The position numbers were made by a program, and so were the translations under genes. From the NCBI GenBank assembly GCA_034669965.1, contig JAXMOK010000011.1, positions 1 through 64,000 of the forward strand: a stretch of DNA of 64,000 nt, given 5' to 3'. This DNA is from HXMU1420-13 sp034669965 (lineage in GTDB: Bacteria; Bacteroidota; Rhodothermia; Balneolales; Balneolaceae). The notes beneath the pieces are model-generated. The model was not told the origin of the DNA. It saw nothing but the letters and a program-made list of their open reading frames with translations, and did no database searches. Positions within the stretch are counted from its first letter, which is position 1; each line of letters starts with the position of its first letter. Below are positions 51,126-60,125 of this stretch, piece by piece.

Positions 51126-53507
51126 TTATTTATTAATAACAGGACTTGTCTCAAGAATAAACAAGCCTTCGGTTCCACTGGTCATTACAATTACACCACT
51201 TTTGAAATATGGGTAATTACTCCAGGTACCGCTAAAGCCGGCTTCGTCTTTCATAAACGGGAAAGTATCGAAGAAGCCAACACGAGTTGGGTTTGCCGGA
51301 TCAGAAACATCGATTACTTGCAAACCAGAAACATAGTTCGAAGCATACATGATGTTATCTTTGATGTACAAGTTGTGATCGGACGACGCATTGTCGTTGA
51401 AGTACTGAGTTAGTACTTGAGGATCGTCGAGGTCGGTTAAATCCCAAACAATAGTTCTGGTTTGCTCAACGGTTCCCATCAATTCATCCAACTCATCGTT
51501 TTGGAAGAAGTATTGATGATCTTCGGTAAACCAACCTTGGTGAACATAACCGTAGTCAGGATATGATCCGGTTGAAAGTGCAATTGGGTTTTCTTTGTCG
51601 GTTACATCAGCAACACTAATAGCAGTTTCATTCGCACCAATGCAAATTTCTTTGCCTTTATGCTCAGTGTCCGGTCCGTCATAAATCACACATTGAGCGT
51701 CATGCGAATAACCGGTTCCACTTCTTCCGGTAGATGGATCAGCAAAACAGCCTTCAAATTCCGGAGATTTCGGATCTTGAATATTTACCATGTGTAAACC
51801 GCCGCCGCAAGTCATTCCACCGCCACTTGCACCAACAATGTATGCGTAACCAGTTTCTTCGTTAATAACCACATTGTGAGCACTATCAATGTTGTCGTAA
51901 TGTGCATCGGCGTTGAGTAACATTGGCTCGCCGTCAAATTCGCGTAAACGGGTTAGATCAACAACTTGCATGCCATGTGGGCCCGCACCATCAGCTACAA
52001 TATAAGCATGATTTTCGTACACTTTGATGTCTCTCCAAGCATTTGCACGTGCGCCTTCGGTCATTGGTAGATTTGCCACATACACCGGGTTTGACGGATC
52101 ACTGATATCCACAAAAGAAGTTCCTTCAGTTCTACCAACAAGTGCATATTCTTTACCGGTTTCTGGATCTTCCCAGCCCCAAATATCATTTAGATTTACA
52201 CCACGATCGCCACCAATTTCACGGTTTGGTAAGAACGAAACCAGATTAACATTTTCGCAACCGAATAAGTTAGCTGCACCGCCTTCGCAATCAATTTTTC
52301 CATCGGTTACAGAAGTAAGCAAGTTGGTTGGCTCGCTGATTACAATATTAACAGCATCCCAGTTGCCCATGTCATCTTGTTCCATAATAGCAGCTGCTCC
52401 AGAGCGATGATCAACTCCAAATAAACCTGAAACTGCGATCCCACGATCGATTGCAAGAGAATAACCGAAGTAATCACCAGGATTTTGGCCAATGTCTTCA
52501 ATTTTTGAGGAAGAACCGAATGTACCGTCTTCGTTCATCATAAATCGGTATAAACTACCGGCTGAACCATTGGAATTAACCGCTGTTACCCATGTTTCGT
52601 TGTCGGTAAAATCGATGGCGTATCCGAATGAGTGTCTGCTTTTACCATCAAATGCGGCAAGCCGACCGTCAGCCATCCAGCCGTTTTCTGATTTGCGGTA
52701 AACAAATACAGAACCAATTCCATCTTGACGAAATGCGCCAACCAATGCTAGGTCGTTTTTGATAGCAATAGCGCTACCAAATCCGGAGCGTTCGGTAAGG
52801 GCCGAGCTCTTTAGAGTTCCGGTTTGTGCCCATTCACCTGCATCATCCATTGCATAAACATAAGCTGCACCACCATCTCGGTTAGTAGCAGCAACTATTA
52901 AATTAGTGCCATCAAAATCTAATTCTGATCCAAAACCTGTTTCAGCTGTATCGGTATTCATAATCAGATGCTCTTGCATCCAGTTGTTGCCATTCACTTT
53001 AAAAACTGCTACGGCTCCATCACCAAGTTCAGGTACACCTACAAAAGCGTAGTCGTTACTGAGAGCAACACTCGAACCTGCCGCAGTTACTGCAGAATCG
53101 GCTTCAACTGTAAGTGCAGAAACCTGAGTCCACGAACCGTCGTTGGTTTGCATAAAAATGTAAGCTCCACCTTCGTCGTCATTTTTATTAGGTGCGCCTA
53201 CCATTAACATATTGTCATTTGCAGAAATGGCTTGTCCAAAACCGTCGCCAATAACGCCATCTTCTGCTTTAATCATAAAAGTTTGCGACCATTCCCCATT
53301 TTCTTGTGTGAAAATATAAACCACACCGGGTAAATGAACGTTGGAAGGTTCGCCAATAAAAACGTTACCATTCGAGATGTCTACGGCTTGACCGAAGCCC
53401 TGCATTTGATTCATATTACCATCCGGAGTTGACTGAGCGACGGCTCCTTGAACCATCAACGCCAAAACGAGTGTGCTTAAAAGTCTAGATATGTGCTTCA
53501 TATTCAT
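51126..53507 (-). CDS. FG-GAP/choice-of-anchor B fusion protein
   Basis: A 793-residue exported protein (signal ending AVAQ near residue 25). Residues 30-390 are FG-GAP-type repeats (GFGQAVDISNGNVFIGEPS, GFGQAISANDNMLMVGAPN, SSVALSNDYAFVGVPE, FGSAIAIKNDLALVGAF, YSLAIDRGIAVSGL). Residues 400-793 are a choice-of-anchor B domain (LNDIWGWEDPETGKEYALVGRTEGTSFVDISDPSNP, VNIQDPKSPEF, SHDAQCVIYDG, HQGWFTEDHQYFFQNDELDEL, SDHNLYIKDNIMY, VIDVSDPANP). The C-terminal half is paralogous to the lipoprotein at 15876-17225 and has the same order of blades, with Cys in conserved places (CGGGLHM, CFADPS, CIGANE). No lipobox or T9SS domain is present. Confidence 0.85.
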   Translation of the reverse strand: MNMKHISRLLSTLVLALMVQGAVAQSTPDGNMNQMQGFGQAVDISNGNVFIGEPSNVHLPGVVYIFTQENGEWSQTFMIKAEDGVIGDGFGQAISANDNMLMVGAPNKNDDEGGAYIFMQTNDGSWTQVSALTVEADSAVTAAGSSVALSNDYAFVGVPELGDGAVAVFKVNGNNWMQEHLIMNTDTAETGFGSELDFDGTNLIVAATNRDGGAAYVYAMDDAGEWAQTGTLKSSALTERSGFGSAIAIKNDLALVGAFRQDGIGSVFVYRKSENGWMADGRLAAFDGKSRHSFGYAIDFTDNETWVTAVNSNGSAGSLYRFMMNEDGTFGSSSKIEDIGQNPGDYFGYSLAIDRGIAVSGLFGVDHRSGAAAIMEQDDMGNWDAVNIVISEPTNLLTSVTDGKIDCEGGAANLFGCENVNLVSFLPNREIGGDRGVNLNDIWGWEDPETGKEYALVGRTEGTSFVDISDPSNPVYVANLPMTEGARANAWRDIKVYENHAYIVADGAGPHGMQVVDLTRLREFDGEPMLLNADAHYDNIDSAHNVVINEETGYAYIVGASGGGMTCGGGLHMVNIQDPKSPEFEGCFADPSTGRSGTGYSHDAQCVIYDGPDTEHKGKEICIGANETAISVADVTDKENPIALSTGSYPDYGYVHQGWFTEDHQYFFQNDELDELMGTVEQTRTIVWDLTDLDDPQVLTQYFNDNASSDHNLYIKDNIMYASNYVSGLQVIDVSDPANPTRVGFFDTFPFMKDEAGFSGTWSNYPYFKSGVIVMTSGTEGLFILETSPVINK

Positions 53508-53788
53508 TTTTTGGATTATCGTTTAGAGATTGGAATATACCATCTGTTTGAGGTTTTTCAATCAAACAAGTTGTTTACCCAAACTTATAAAGTTTGTTAC
53601 AGCGTTTTTTGCTAACAAAAGTAAACGGCGAAGCTTCCGGTTTAGTGCTTCTTGCCCTTTGAAACAGTCTAGGTTTAATGAGGCTTAACCTTCCAAAGAA
53701 TCTTTAAAACAAAAAAAGCCCACCTTAAAAAAAGCGGGCTTTAAATTTATTTGGTGATTGAAATCTCAATCAAAAAAAGGAAATTGTG
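53508..53788. other. Intergenic stretch with one terminator
   Basis: About 280 bases separate the HmuY-like gene stop and the choice-of-anchor B start. The part near 53510-53660 should hold the promoter of the fusion gene, but I cannot assign boxes. The terminator at 53715-53742 belongs to the gene on the right. Confidence 0.6.
53715..53742 (-). terminator. Intrinsic terminator of the double-HmuY gene
   Basis: The stem AAAGCCC / GGGCTTT (7 bp, loop 14) is followed on the minus strand by a run of T. It lies 47 bases past the stop codon of the HmuY-like lipoprotein gene. Confidence 0.85.
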
Positions 53789-54871
53789 TTACTCGAAGAA
53801 TCTAGAACCATCGGTTTGAATGGCAAACTCGATGGTGTAATGGCGGTCTTCAGGTCGGGTAAAGAATGCTGCAAAAGCTTCACTGGTTAAATCAGGATTG
53901 CCTTTGTAGTAGTTGAGAACTCGAACTTTGGCGTATTTGCCTTCTGCAGATTTTACAACTAGTGTTGTTCCGTCTTTTGGCAAAATAGCGTGCTTAGGTC
54001 CTGTTGGAGCTTCACCGGTGTACGTATACCAACTGCTATTAGCATCCACATAACCGTCGATTGGCGCTTCGGTAACATTTTCGAAAGCAATGTTAAGGGT
54101 TTGAATACCACCGCCATTTCCAAAGTTAGCGATAATAGTTGTTGCGTTAACACCAATATCCCACTGAGATGAAAGTGAATCTTCTACAACAGAACCGGTT
54201 TCAAAATCGAAGAAGGTGAATGAATCTTCGTGATAAAGTTGTGTGGTTTGTTCGCCTTGAACGGTGTAATTATAGGTGAAGTGCTTGTCTGCAGGACGAG
54301 TTCTGAAATCAGCAAATTGCGAAGTAGATACATCCGGGTTGCCCTCATAATAGCTTAGAATCTGGATTTTCGCATAGCGACCATCAGATGTAAGAACAAC
54401 AACGGTTTTGTTCGTGTCTGCGATAATAGCATGCTTAGGTCCGTTTGGAGCTTCGCCAGTGTACGTATACCAGCTTCCTGAGCCACTAAGTTCAGCATTA
54501 TAGCCGCTTGTAGGCGCTTCAAGAACTGCGTCATACTCAGTTTCAAGAACTTGGATTCCACCACCATTTCCTGAATTTGCAAGTATGGTAGTTCCGCCAA
54601 ATGCGATGTCCCATGCAGCAGAAAGAGAATCGTCTACTGTACTGCCAGCATCAAGATCGTAAAAAGTGTATCCCGGATTTTCTTCCGTATCACCTTCAAC
54701 GTCGGTTTCAGGAGCAGCTGGTGAAAAAATGGTATTCACATTTGCTTGGATGTCGGTTGCGATTTCAGCCTCAACTTCAGCAGGACCACTGTTTCCGGCT
54801 TCTTCACAGGCTGTGAAAATCAAGGTAGATCCCAAAAGTAAAAGAAATGCTCTATTGATTATGTTTTTCAT
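53789..54871 (-). CDS. Tandem HmuY-like heme-binding lipoprotein
   Basis: A 360-residue lipoprotein (lipobox FTAC near residue 21). Two HmuY-type domains follow: about residues 65-205 (GYTFYDLDAGSTVDDSLSAAWDIAFGGTTIL... RYAKIQILSYYEGNP) and 215-358 (SFTFFDFETGSVVEDSLSSQWDIGVNATTII... KYAKVRVLNYYKGNP). Each has the WDI start, GNGGGIQ turn, SWYTYTGEAPxGPKHAI, and a closing YxYxV strand. HmuY of Porphyromonas is a single domain that takes heme for the HmuR receptor. Doubling of the domain is unusual in my knowledge. It is 17 bases downstream of the TonB receptor gene, in the same transcript. Confidence 0.85.
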   Translation of the reverse strand: MKNIINRAFLLLLGSTLIFTACEEAGNSGPAEVEAEIATDIQANVNTIFSPAAPETDVEGDTEENPGYTFYDLDAGSTVDDSLSAAWDIAFGGTTILANSGNGGGIQVLETEYDAVLEAPTSGYNAELSGSGSWYTYTGEAPNGPKHAIIADTNKTVVVLTSDGRYAKIQILSYYEGNPDVSTSQFADFRTRPADKHFTYNYTVQGEQTTQLYHEDSFTFFDFETGSVVEDSLSSQWDIGVNATTIIANFGNGGGIQTLNIAFENVTEAPIDGYVDANSSWYTYTGEAPTGPKHAILPKDGTTLVVKSAEGKYAKVRVLNYYKGNPDLTSEAFAAFFTRPEDRHYTIEFAIQTDGSRFFE

Positions 54872-54888
54872 GTTGGATGAATTAGTCT

Positions 54889-57234
54889 TTAGAATAGATT
54901 TATGTTTATTTGTGTGTAAAATGTTCTGCCCGGGTTTGATGGGAGTACAATCTCGTCTTGAAAATCGAAAAGGTTATTTATGCCAAACTGCACTTTGTAA
55001 CGTTCGGCGAAGGTCTTTGAAATAGAGTAATTAACAATAGTGTTTTGGAGAGGATTGTCGTCATTCAACACATATTCGCTCTCTTCATCAATGCCATTGT
55101 CGTTGTAGTCGAAAAACCAATATTTGCCTCGAAGCATAAACCGAAGACCGGTTTCAATGCCCGATTTCTCAAAATATTGGTACAGTTTGGCATTAAAGGT
55201 GTGTTTAGATCGATTGTAGAGTGGGATGCAAATATCTTCCGTTTTAGTAACTACAACGCCGTTTTCTACGCGATCGAAACTTCTGGTGATTTGTCGCCGG
55301 GCATCTAGATATTGGTAGCCTAATGAAATACGTAAACCGTTTAAATTTGCAGGCTGAAACTTCAGCTCGGTCTCAAGACCTTGGGTGTACACTTTATTCA
55401 GATTGAAGTACGAAAATACCGACTGACCGTTCGTTTTAAGGGCAATACGTTGGGTTTCGATCAAATCGTTGATGTTATTTCTGAAAGCGTTGAAGTTGAT
55501 CTGAATATCGTCGTTAACGAATAGATCAACTCCGGCATTGATAGCAAATGACTCTTCTGCACGAATATCAGTTATTTCACTTGGACTGAAATAAAGCTCT
55601 TCAATTTGCCCGTCTTCTTCCAGTCGATTGATGCCTTCCACCACAGTGCTTGTGCCAAAAACGCTATACCCAGCAATTGGATTGGTAAAGTTGAGAAAAA
55701 GCTGACGGAAATCCGGTGCTTTAAACCCACCACCAAACGATGCTCTAAATTGGACTTTGTCGTTGGCTTTGTACAGTGCTGAAAATTTTGGGCTCAATTG
55801 AGACCGGTATTCGCTGTGTGCATCAAAACGAAATCCACCAATAAGCGATAGTTTATCATTGGCTTGCCACTCGTGCTGCCCGAATGCGAAATACGAACTA
55901 AATCCCGGAACATCGGCATAGATCTCAGCAGTTAGGTCTTCTCGATTCATCCCAATACCTGCAATGGTCGAATGATCAGAATTCCAGAAAGCGGAGGCTT
56001 TTGATTCGTATTTATTCAGCGTTTGGGAGAAAGAATCAGAAAAATAGATCACTCCGGATTCAGTAAAAATGCTCTCTGATTTACTTTCGAAGGTTGATAA
56101 AAAGGCATTGGTTTCAAGAAGAAATTTATTCCCGATATAGAAATTCAATTCCGGTGATAAGCTAAAATCAGTTTGAAAATCTTCGCCAACTATTGCATCT
56201 AGGCTATTTCCATTATTGATTTCATCGTTATAAAACTGCTCTTCAGAGTAGTATCGGGTTGAAAAGCCAAAATCCAGATTCGAATTAATTCGGTAGTTCA
56301 TCCCGCCCGATAATGTAATGTTTTCGTACTCAGGGATGGTGGGAGCAACCGTTTTTTCGTTCAAATCGTAGCCGCTTGAGCCGTTGTAGCTTCCGAAAAA
56401 GCGACCTCTAAGACGATCTTTTTTAAAGGTTCCATTTAGGCCGGCATCGTAAGTAGAATGTGATCCATAGCGGCCGTTTACATCTAGTGTAAAGGGTTTA
56501 TTACCTTTTTTGGTGATGATGTTGATCACACCGGCAAGTGCATTACTTCCCCAAAGTGCCGATGAAGGCCCTTTCACAATTTCGATTTGTTCGATATTGC
56601 CCACAGAAAGTCGGGTAAGATCAAGGGTTCCAGCTGTTCGGCCAATTACCGGTTGATTGTCGATTAGAATAAGCGTGTATTCGGGATCAAATCCCTGAAC
56701 CTGAATACCGGTACCATGATCTGAAACGATATTCAGACCGATCTGCTCATCCAAAATATCACTCAAGCGTAAACTTCCGGAAGCTTCAATTTCATTTTGG
56801 TTCACTACCGAAACAGGAACGCTTACATCTTGCAGCATTTTGCTAGTTCGATTTGCCGTTACAACCACAGGGTTGTTATCGTAAATCTTTTCATCGAGAA
56901 TGATCTCGAGTTCTCCTTCAGAGGGAAGGGGAATTTGAACGGTCATCTCTTTGGATTGATAACCGACTCTGGAAACGACTAGGGGATACTCACCGGAGTT
57001 AAGATCTTGGAGCTGAAATTGCCCATCCGAATCAGAAATAGCCCAAGCCGATTGAGAAAGGTAAATGGTGGCTTCAGAAATGGGCTGTCCTTGTTGGGTA
57101 GATACAACACCTTCAATCGAGAATTGCTGAGCGTACAATCCTGAGTGAATTGCAAAAAAAATACTCCAGAGCATGGAGTGTTTTAGAAGATTCAAAGCTG
57201 TAATGATGTTGATGAATGAATTATTTAGAACCAA
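54889..57234 (-). CDS. TonB-dependent receptor, HmuR-like
   Basis: A 781-residue outer-membrane receptor. The start is uncertain: TTG at 57234 as given, or a TTG at 57195, or ATG at 57174; all give a signal ending LYAQ. Residues 40-115 are a carboxypeptidase-regulatory-like domain (IEGVVSTQQGQPISEATIYLSQ). The plug has VVVTANRTSKMLQDVSVPVSVV (TonB-box region) and IEIVKGPSSALWGSNALAGVINIITKKG. The barrel fills the rest and ends FYTQININLF. With the HmuY-type lipoprotein downstream, heme or another iron chelate is the likely cargo. The gene heads the five-gene run to 48109. Confidence 0.9.
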   Translation of the reverse strand: MVLNNSFINIITALNLLKHSMLWSIFFAIHSGLYAQQFSIEGVVSTQQGQPISEATIYLSQSAWAISDSDGQFQLQDLNSGEYPLVVSRVGYQSKEMTVQIPLPSEGELEIILDEKIYDNNPVVVTANRTSKMLQDVSVPVSVVNQNEIEASGSLRLSDILDEQIGLNIVSDHGTGIQVQGFDPEYTLILIDNQPVIGRTAGTLDLTRLSVGNIEQIEIVKGPSSALWGSNALAGVINIITKKGNKPFTLDVNGRYGSHSTYDAGLNGTFKKDRLRGRFFGSYNGSSGYDLNEKTVAPTIPEYENITLSGGMNYRINSNLDFGFSTRYYSEEQFYNDEINNGNSLDAIVGEDFQTDFSLSPELNFYIGNKFLLETNAFLSTFESKSESIFTESGVIYFSDSFSQTLNKYESKASAFWNSDHSTIAGIGMNREDLTAEIYADVPGFSSYFAFGQHEWQANDKLSLIGGFRFDAHSEYRSQLSPKFSALYKANDKVQFRASFGGGFKAPDFRQLFLNFTNPIAGYSVFGTSTVVEGINRLEEDGQIEELYFSPSEITDIRAEESFAINAGVDLFVNDDIQINFNAFRNNINDLIETQRIALKTNGQSVFSYFNLNKVYTQGLETELKFQPANLNGLRISLGYQYLDARRQITRSFDRVENGVVVTKTEDICIPLYNRSKHTFNAKLYQYFEKSGIETGLRFMLRGKYWFFDYNDNGIDEESEYVLNDDNPLQNTIVNYSISKTFAERYKVQFGINNLFDFQDEIVLPSNPGRTFYTQININLF

Positions 57235-57283
57235 TCCAAAGAAACGGGAGAAATGTGAAGATTTTGTGAAGATGACACAAAAA

Positions 57284-57312
57284 AACCCGCTAAAGGTTCA
57301 AATTTGCGGGTT
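57284..57312 (-). terminator. Intrinsic terminator of the DUF427 gene
   Basis: The stem AACCCGC / GCGGGTT (7 bp, loop 15) is followed on the minus strand by a T-run (TTTTTTTGTG). It lies just before the TonB receptor gene, so it should isolate that gene from read-through. Confidence 0.85.
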
Positions 57313-57339
57313 AATTGTGAAGACAATGTGAAGAATCAA

Positions 57340-57621
57340 TTACGGTTCAACCTGCACACCCTTCCAAAAGGCTACATGATCTTTTATTTCTGCAGCGGCA
57401 TCTTTAGGATTTGGGTAATACCAAGCAGCATTTTGATTGTCCTTTCCATCAACTTCTAACGAGTAGTAGCTTGCTGTACCTTTCCATGGACAAACCGTTT
57501 GATGCGAAGTTTCGTTGAAGAATTCTTTATTGAGTGATGATGGCGGGAAATAGTGATTATTTTCGATAACAATGGTGCTATCACTTTCGGCCAAAACCTG
57601 ACCATTCCAAATTGCTTTCAT
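57340..57621 (-). CDS. DUF427-domain protein
   Basis: A 93-residue protein matching DUF427 (PF04248): MKAIWNGQVLAESDST, YFPPSSLNKEFF, VCPWKGTASYYSLEVDG, AWYYPNPKDAAAEIKDHVAFWKGVQVE. The CPWKG and YPxPKxAAxxIxxHVAF motifs are diagnostic. The role is unknown. It is the last of a three-gene unit with the DUF423 gene (10 bases) and the gene at 58018. Confidence 0.95.
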   Translation of the reverse strand: MKAIWNGQVLAESDSTIVIENNHYFPPSSLNKEFFNETSHQTVCPWKGTASYYSLEVDGKDNQNAAWYYPNPKDAAAEIKDHVAFWKGVQVEP

Positions 57622-57631
57622 AAGGTGTGTT

Positions 57632-58012
57632 TTAAGTGGGTTGTTTTTTAGAAACTACTTTCCAACCAAAAACAATCCAACCTGCAATTAATAATAATCC
57701 ACCAATTGGAGTAATTGCACCGAATAGGCCAATATCGGATAAGCATAGCGCGTACAATGATCCTGAGAAAATAAAAATGCCGCCGAGAATGAGTAAAGGC
57801 GCAGATTTAATTACGGTGCTGCGTTGCTTTTCAATTACGGCCATCAACATCACACCCAGTGCATTCCAGGTGTGATAAAAGACGGCAGTTTCCCAGATTT
57901 TTATGCGTTCGGGGCTTAGAATTTCTTCTAAAGCATGGGCGCCGAATGCACCAATAGCAACGGCCGCAGCCAATAAGAACGCAGAAACCCGGATTATAGA
58001 TTGATTAGACAC
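57632..58012 (-). CDS. DUF423-family membrane protein
   Basis: A 126-residue membrane protein of the DUF423 (YgdD) family: AAAVAIGAFGAHALEEIL near the start, YHTWNALGVMLMAV, and FSGSLYALCLSDIGLFGAITPIGGLLLIAGW. Four helices are predicted by eye. The function is unknown in the family. The gene is cotranscribed with its two minus-strand neighbours. Confidence 0.95.
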   Translation of the reverse strand: MSNQSIIRVSAFLLAAAVAIGAFGAHALEEILSPERIKIWETAVFYHTWNALGVMLMAVIEKQRSTVIKSAPLLILGGIFIFSGSLYALCLSDIGLFGAITPIGGLLLIAGWIVFGWKVVSKKQPT

Positions 58013-58017
58013 TGAGT

Positions 58018-58872
58018 TTATTTTGCAGTGAAGGTGGTTTTAGTAACCGTTTTGATCGTCATAGGAATTTGCATGCCTTGCGTTTGAGCATTGCCTGATA
58101 TATCATTTACGCTCTCGAAAGTGGTAGGTATGCCAGTGGCTGCATTTAATTTGTACGTTGCCTTCTGGGTTCCTTCCAATTGCATGTCAACATTCATTCC
58201 CATTTGAACGGTGGTTGCATCTATGTTGATGCTACTTTCGGCTCCGATGGTTGTATCATCTTGATAGCTGTAGGTGGTCATCATTTCAACCGGCATATTG
58301 TTGATGTTAGAATCTTCGTTGCGAGTCCACTCGTTTGCGCTATCGTTTGTGTAAATGCTGAACCGTTGTCTTAATGAAGTTCTGATTGTTTCTTCACCAA
58401 AAATCGCATCAATTTGAGCTTTCAACTGGGGATTGTCTTCCACTTTAGCATTTACAGTTTCGATGATCTCATCTAGTCCATTTATCTCTTTGATATCGCC
58501 GGTAGCCGACATTGTAAATGTATACGACGACCCCTTGATGGCTGCAAATAATCCGTTTCCGGTGCTTGCATCTTCCGAGTCCATGGTCATATTCATCATT
58601 GGTGATTTCATCTCAGTTTTTTGCAAAAGCGTAGTTACTTTGATGTTGTAAAGTCCGTCGTTGGTTTGTCCAAGAAATTCAATTTGTTCGGTAGTAGTAT
58701 TAGAGGTGTTGATGGTGTTTGGATTTCCCATGACGATTTGAGAGATCTCTTGACTTTGTTCTACATCTACAGTGTAGATTGCACCGGTTTCAAGATTGTA
58801 TGATCGAACTTGAGCCGTTAAAGAAATGCTGCACAAAGCAAAAAGAATAAATAAAGAAGAAAGCTTTTTCAT
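58018..58872 (-). CDS. Exported protein of unknown function (DUF6263-like)
   Basis: A 284-residue exported protein with a signal peptide (residues 1-20, ending LTAQ). The mature protein is beta-rich, with GAIYTVDVEQSQEISQIVMG, FTMSATGDIKEINGLDEI and a C-terminal ATGIPTTFESVNDISGNAQ. The pattern of a total-expression-test-type domain with a FTMSxxGxIxxINGLDxI core is recalled from DUF6263 in Bacteroidota; I am not sure of this number. The gene is the first of a three-gene unit and is separated by 5 bases from DUF423. It is divergent from DUF411 (129 bases between starts). Confidence 0.6.
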   Translation of the reverse strand: MKKLSSLFILFALCSISLTAQVRSYNLETGAIYTVDVEQSQEISQIVMGNPNTINTSNTTTEQIEFLGQTNDGLYNIKVTTLLQKTEMKSPMMNMTMDSEDASTGNGLFAAIKGSSYTFTMSATGDIKEINGLDEIIETVNAKVEDNPQLKAQIDAIFGEETIRTSLRQRFSIYTNDSANEWTRNEDSNINNMPVEMMTTYSYQDDTTIGAESSINIDATTVQMGMNVDMQLEGTQKATYKLNAATGIPTTFESVNDISGNAQTQGMQIPMTIKTVTKTTFTAK

Positions 58873-59001
58873 AGCTGAATTTTAAAAGTTTTAAAGAGCA
58901 GAAAAGGTAAGGAATCTAAATGATTGTAGCTTTTATTTGGTTATGTGATTAGTAACAAAAGGATCGTTAACTTTAGCACTCATTTTTAAATAAACGAAAT
59001 T

Positions 59002-59502
59002 ATGACAAACGGAAAGATTTTAGCCTTTGGCGGCATTTTTACTATTGCTTTCGCCGCCTTTTTATTCTGGCCACAAAACGAAGATACCACCCAGCCATCA
59101 ACTACATTGGTTGATGTAAATGAGGACAAAGTAGAAGTGGTAATGTATAAACGCGCAACGTGCATGTGCTGTGCAAAGTGGGCCGACCATATGGAAACTG
59201 CAGAATTTGAAGTAGAACAGGTGGTGCCCGAAGATTTATTTGCAGTCAAAGACGAAGCTGGTGTTCCACAAGAATTAGCTAGTTGCCATACCGCTAAAGT
59301 GGGTGGTTATGTTGTTGAAGGACATGTTCCTTTAGAAGATGTTCGAAGGTTATTAGCTGAAAAACCGGATGCCATTGGAATTACGGTTCCGGGTATGCCA
59401 ATTGGTTCACCGGGGATGGAAGTTGAAGGCCGCCCGGCTGATAATTACGATGTGTTGCTCATCCATAATGATGGCACCACCAGCGTGTGGGCGTCGCATT
59501 AA
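59002..59502 (+). CDS. DUF411-family metal-binding exported protein
   Basis: A 166-residue protein with an N-terminal hydrophobic segment (residues 8-24) that serves as signal or anchor. The DUF411 signature follows: VVMYKRATCMCCAKWADHME near residue 49 (CMCC pair) and then VPQELASCHTAKVGGYVVEGHVPLEDVRRLL, ending ITVPGMPIGSPGME. Members bind copper or other thiophilic metal and are found with copper-resistance genes. Here the PCu(A)C and SCO genes are on the opposite strand directly downstream, supporting a copper role. It is closed by the terminator at 59527. Confidence 0.92.
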   Translation: MTNGKILAFGGIFTIAFAAFLFWPQNEDTTQPSTTLVDVNEDKVEVVMYKRATCMCCAKWADHMETAEFEVEQVVPEDLFAVKDEAGVPQELASCHTAKVGGYVVEGHVPLEDVRRLLAEKPDAIGITVPGMPIGSPGMEVEGRPADNYDVLLIHNDGTTSVWASH

Positions 59503-59526
59503 TAGCAGATTAATTATTTACATGTT

Positions 59527-59549
59527 AAGGCTCCATAAGGTGGAGCCTT
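59527..59549 (+). terminator. Intrinsic terminator of the DUF411 gene
   Basis: The perfect stem AAGGCTCCA / TGGAGCCTT has a 5-base loop (TAAGG) and is followed by T-rich sequence (TTTTTGTGG). It lies 24 bases past the stop codon. Confidence 0.9.
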
Positions 59550-59610
59550 TTTTGTGGATGAATGAGGGCTTTTGGATGAGTCTCTTTGAATGACTTAAAC
59601 TAGAAAATCA

Positions 59611-59641
59611 TCCTGATCCGCTAGCCGGCGAATCTGAATGA
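59611..59641. repeat. Degenerate remnant of the GGCGGATCAG repeat
   Basis: CTGATCCGCTAGCCGGCG followed by AATCTGAATGAC resembles the reverse complement of the element at 280-305 and 13340-13370 (CTGATCCGCCAACCGGCGG). It lies between convergent genes, the same kind of place as the other copies. The match is partial. Confidence 0.4.
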
Positions 59642-59657
59642 CAAAATATGGATTCAA

Positions 59658-60125
59658 TCAATTAGTAGCTTTAACCGGGACCCGAATCAGTCGGATTTCA
59701 GACGAAAAAGCCACTTCAAGATCAATAGAATCACCTTCGGTAAGATTTATCTCCGGCCGCATAATCATCACATGAATTCCACCTGGTTTTAGTTCTACTT
59801 TCGATTGAGGTGCAACAGGAACTAACCCTACAGGACGCATTCCCATCATTCCGCCTTCGACCTCAAAACTTTCATGAATTTGGGTGTCTTCAGCGTAAGC
59901 ATAGCTCACCGAAAGCAAAGTGTCGGCAAAGGGTTCATTATTTCGGATCGTAAAATATGCGGCAGTCATCATACCGGCTTGAGCAGGGCGCGCCCAACCA
60001 TTTGTTATCTCCAAAGAGACATTTTCGATGTTTACAGTATTATTCTCTGGAGTTTTTTGTTCTGAGGAGCAGGCAAAGGTTAGGGCGATAAATAATAAAA
60101 CCGAACACAAAATAGAATGAGTCAT
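59658..60125 (-). CDS. Copper chaperone PCu(A)C lipoprotein
   Basis: A 155-residue lipoprotein (lipobox TFAC near residue 19) of the PCu(A)C family (PF04314). It has TNGWARPAQAGMMTAAYFTI, then IHESFEVEGGMMGMRPV (His/Met) and GGIHVMIMRPE (His-x-Met), the H...M...H-x-M copper(I) site. It delivers copper to the CuA site of cytochrome oxidase together with SCO proteins, in the periplasm. The gene overlaps the SCO gene by four bases, an operon in line with that role. Confidence 0.92.
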   Translation of the reverse strand: MTHSILCSVLLFIALTFACSSEQKTPENNTVNIENVSLEITNGWARPAQAGMMTAAYFTIRNNEPFADTLLSVSYAYAEDTQIHESFEVEGGMMGMRPVGLVPVAPQSKVELKPGGIHVMIMRPEINLTEGDSIDLEVAFSSEIRLIRVPVKATN

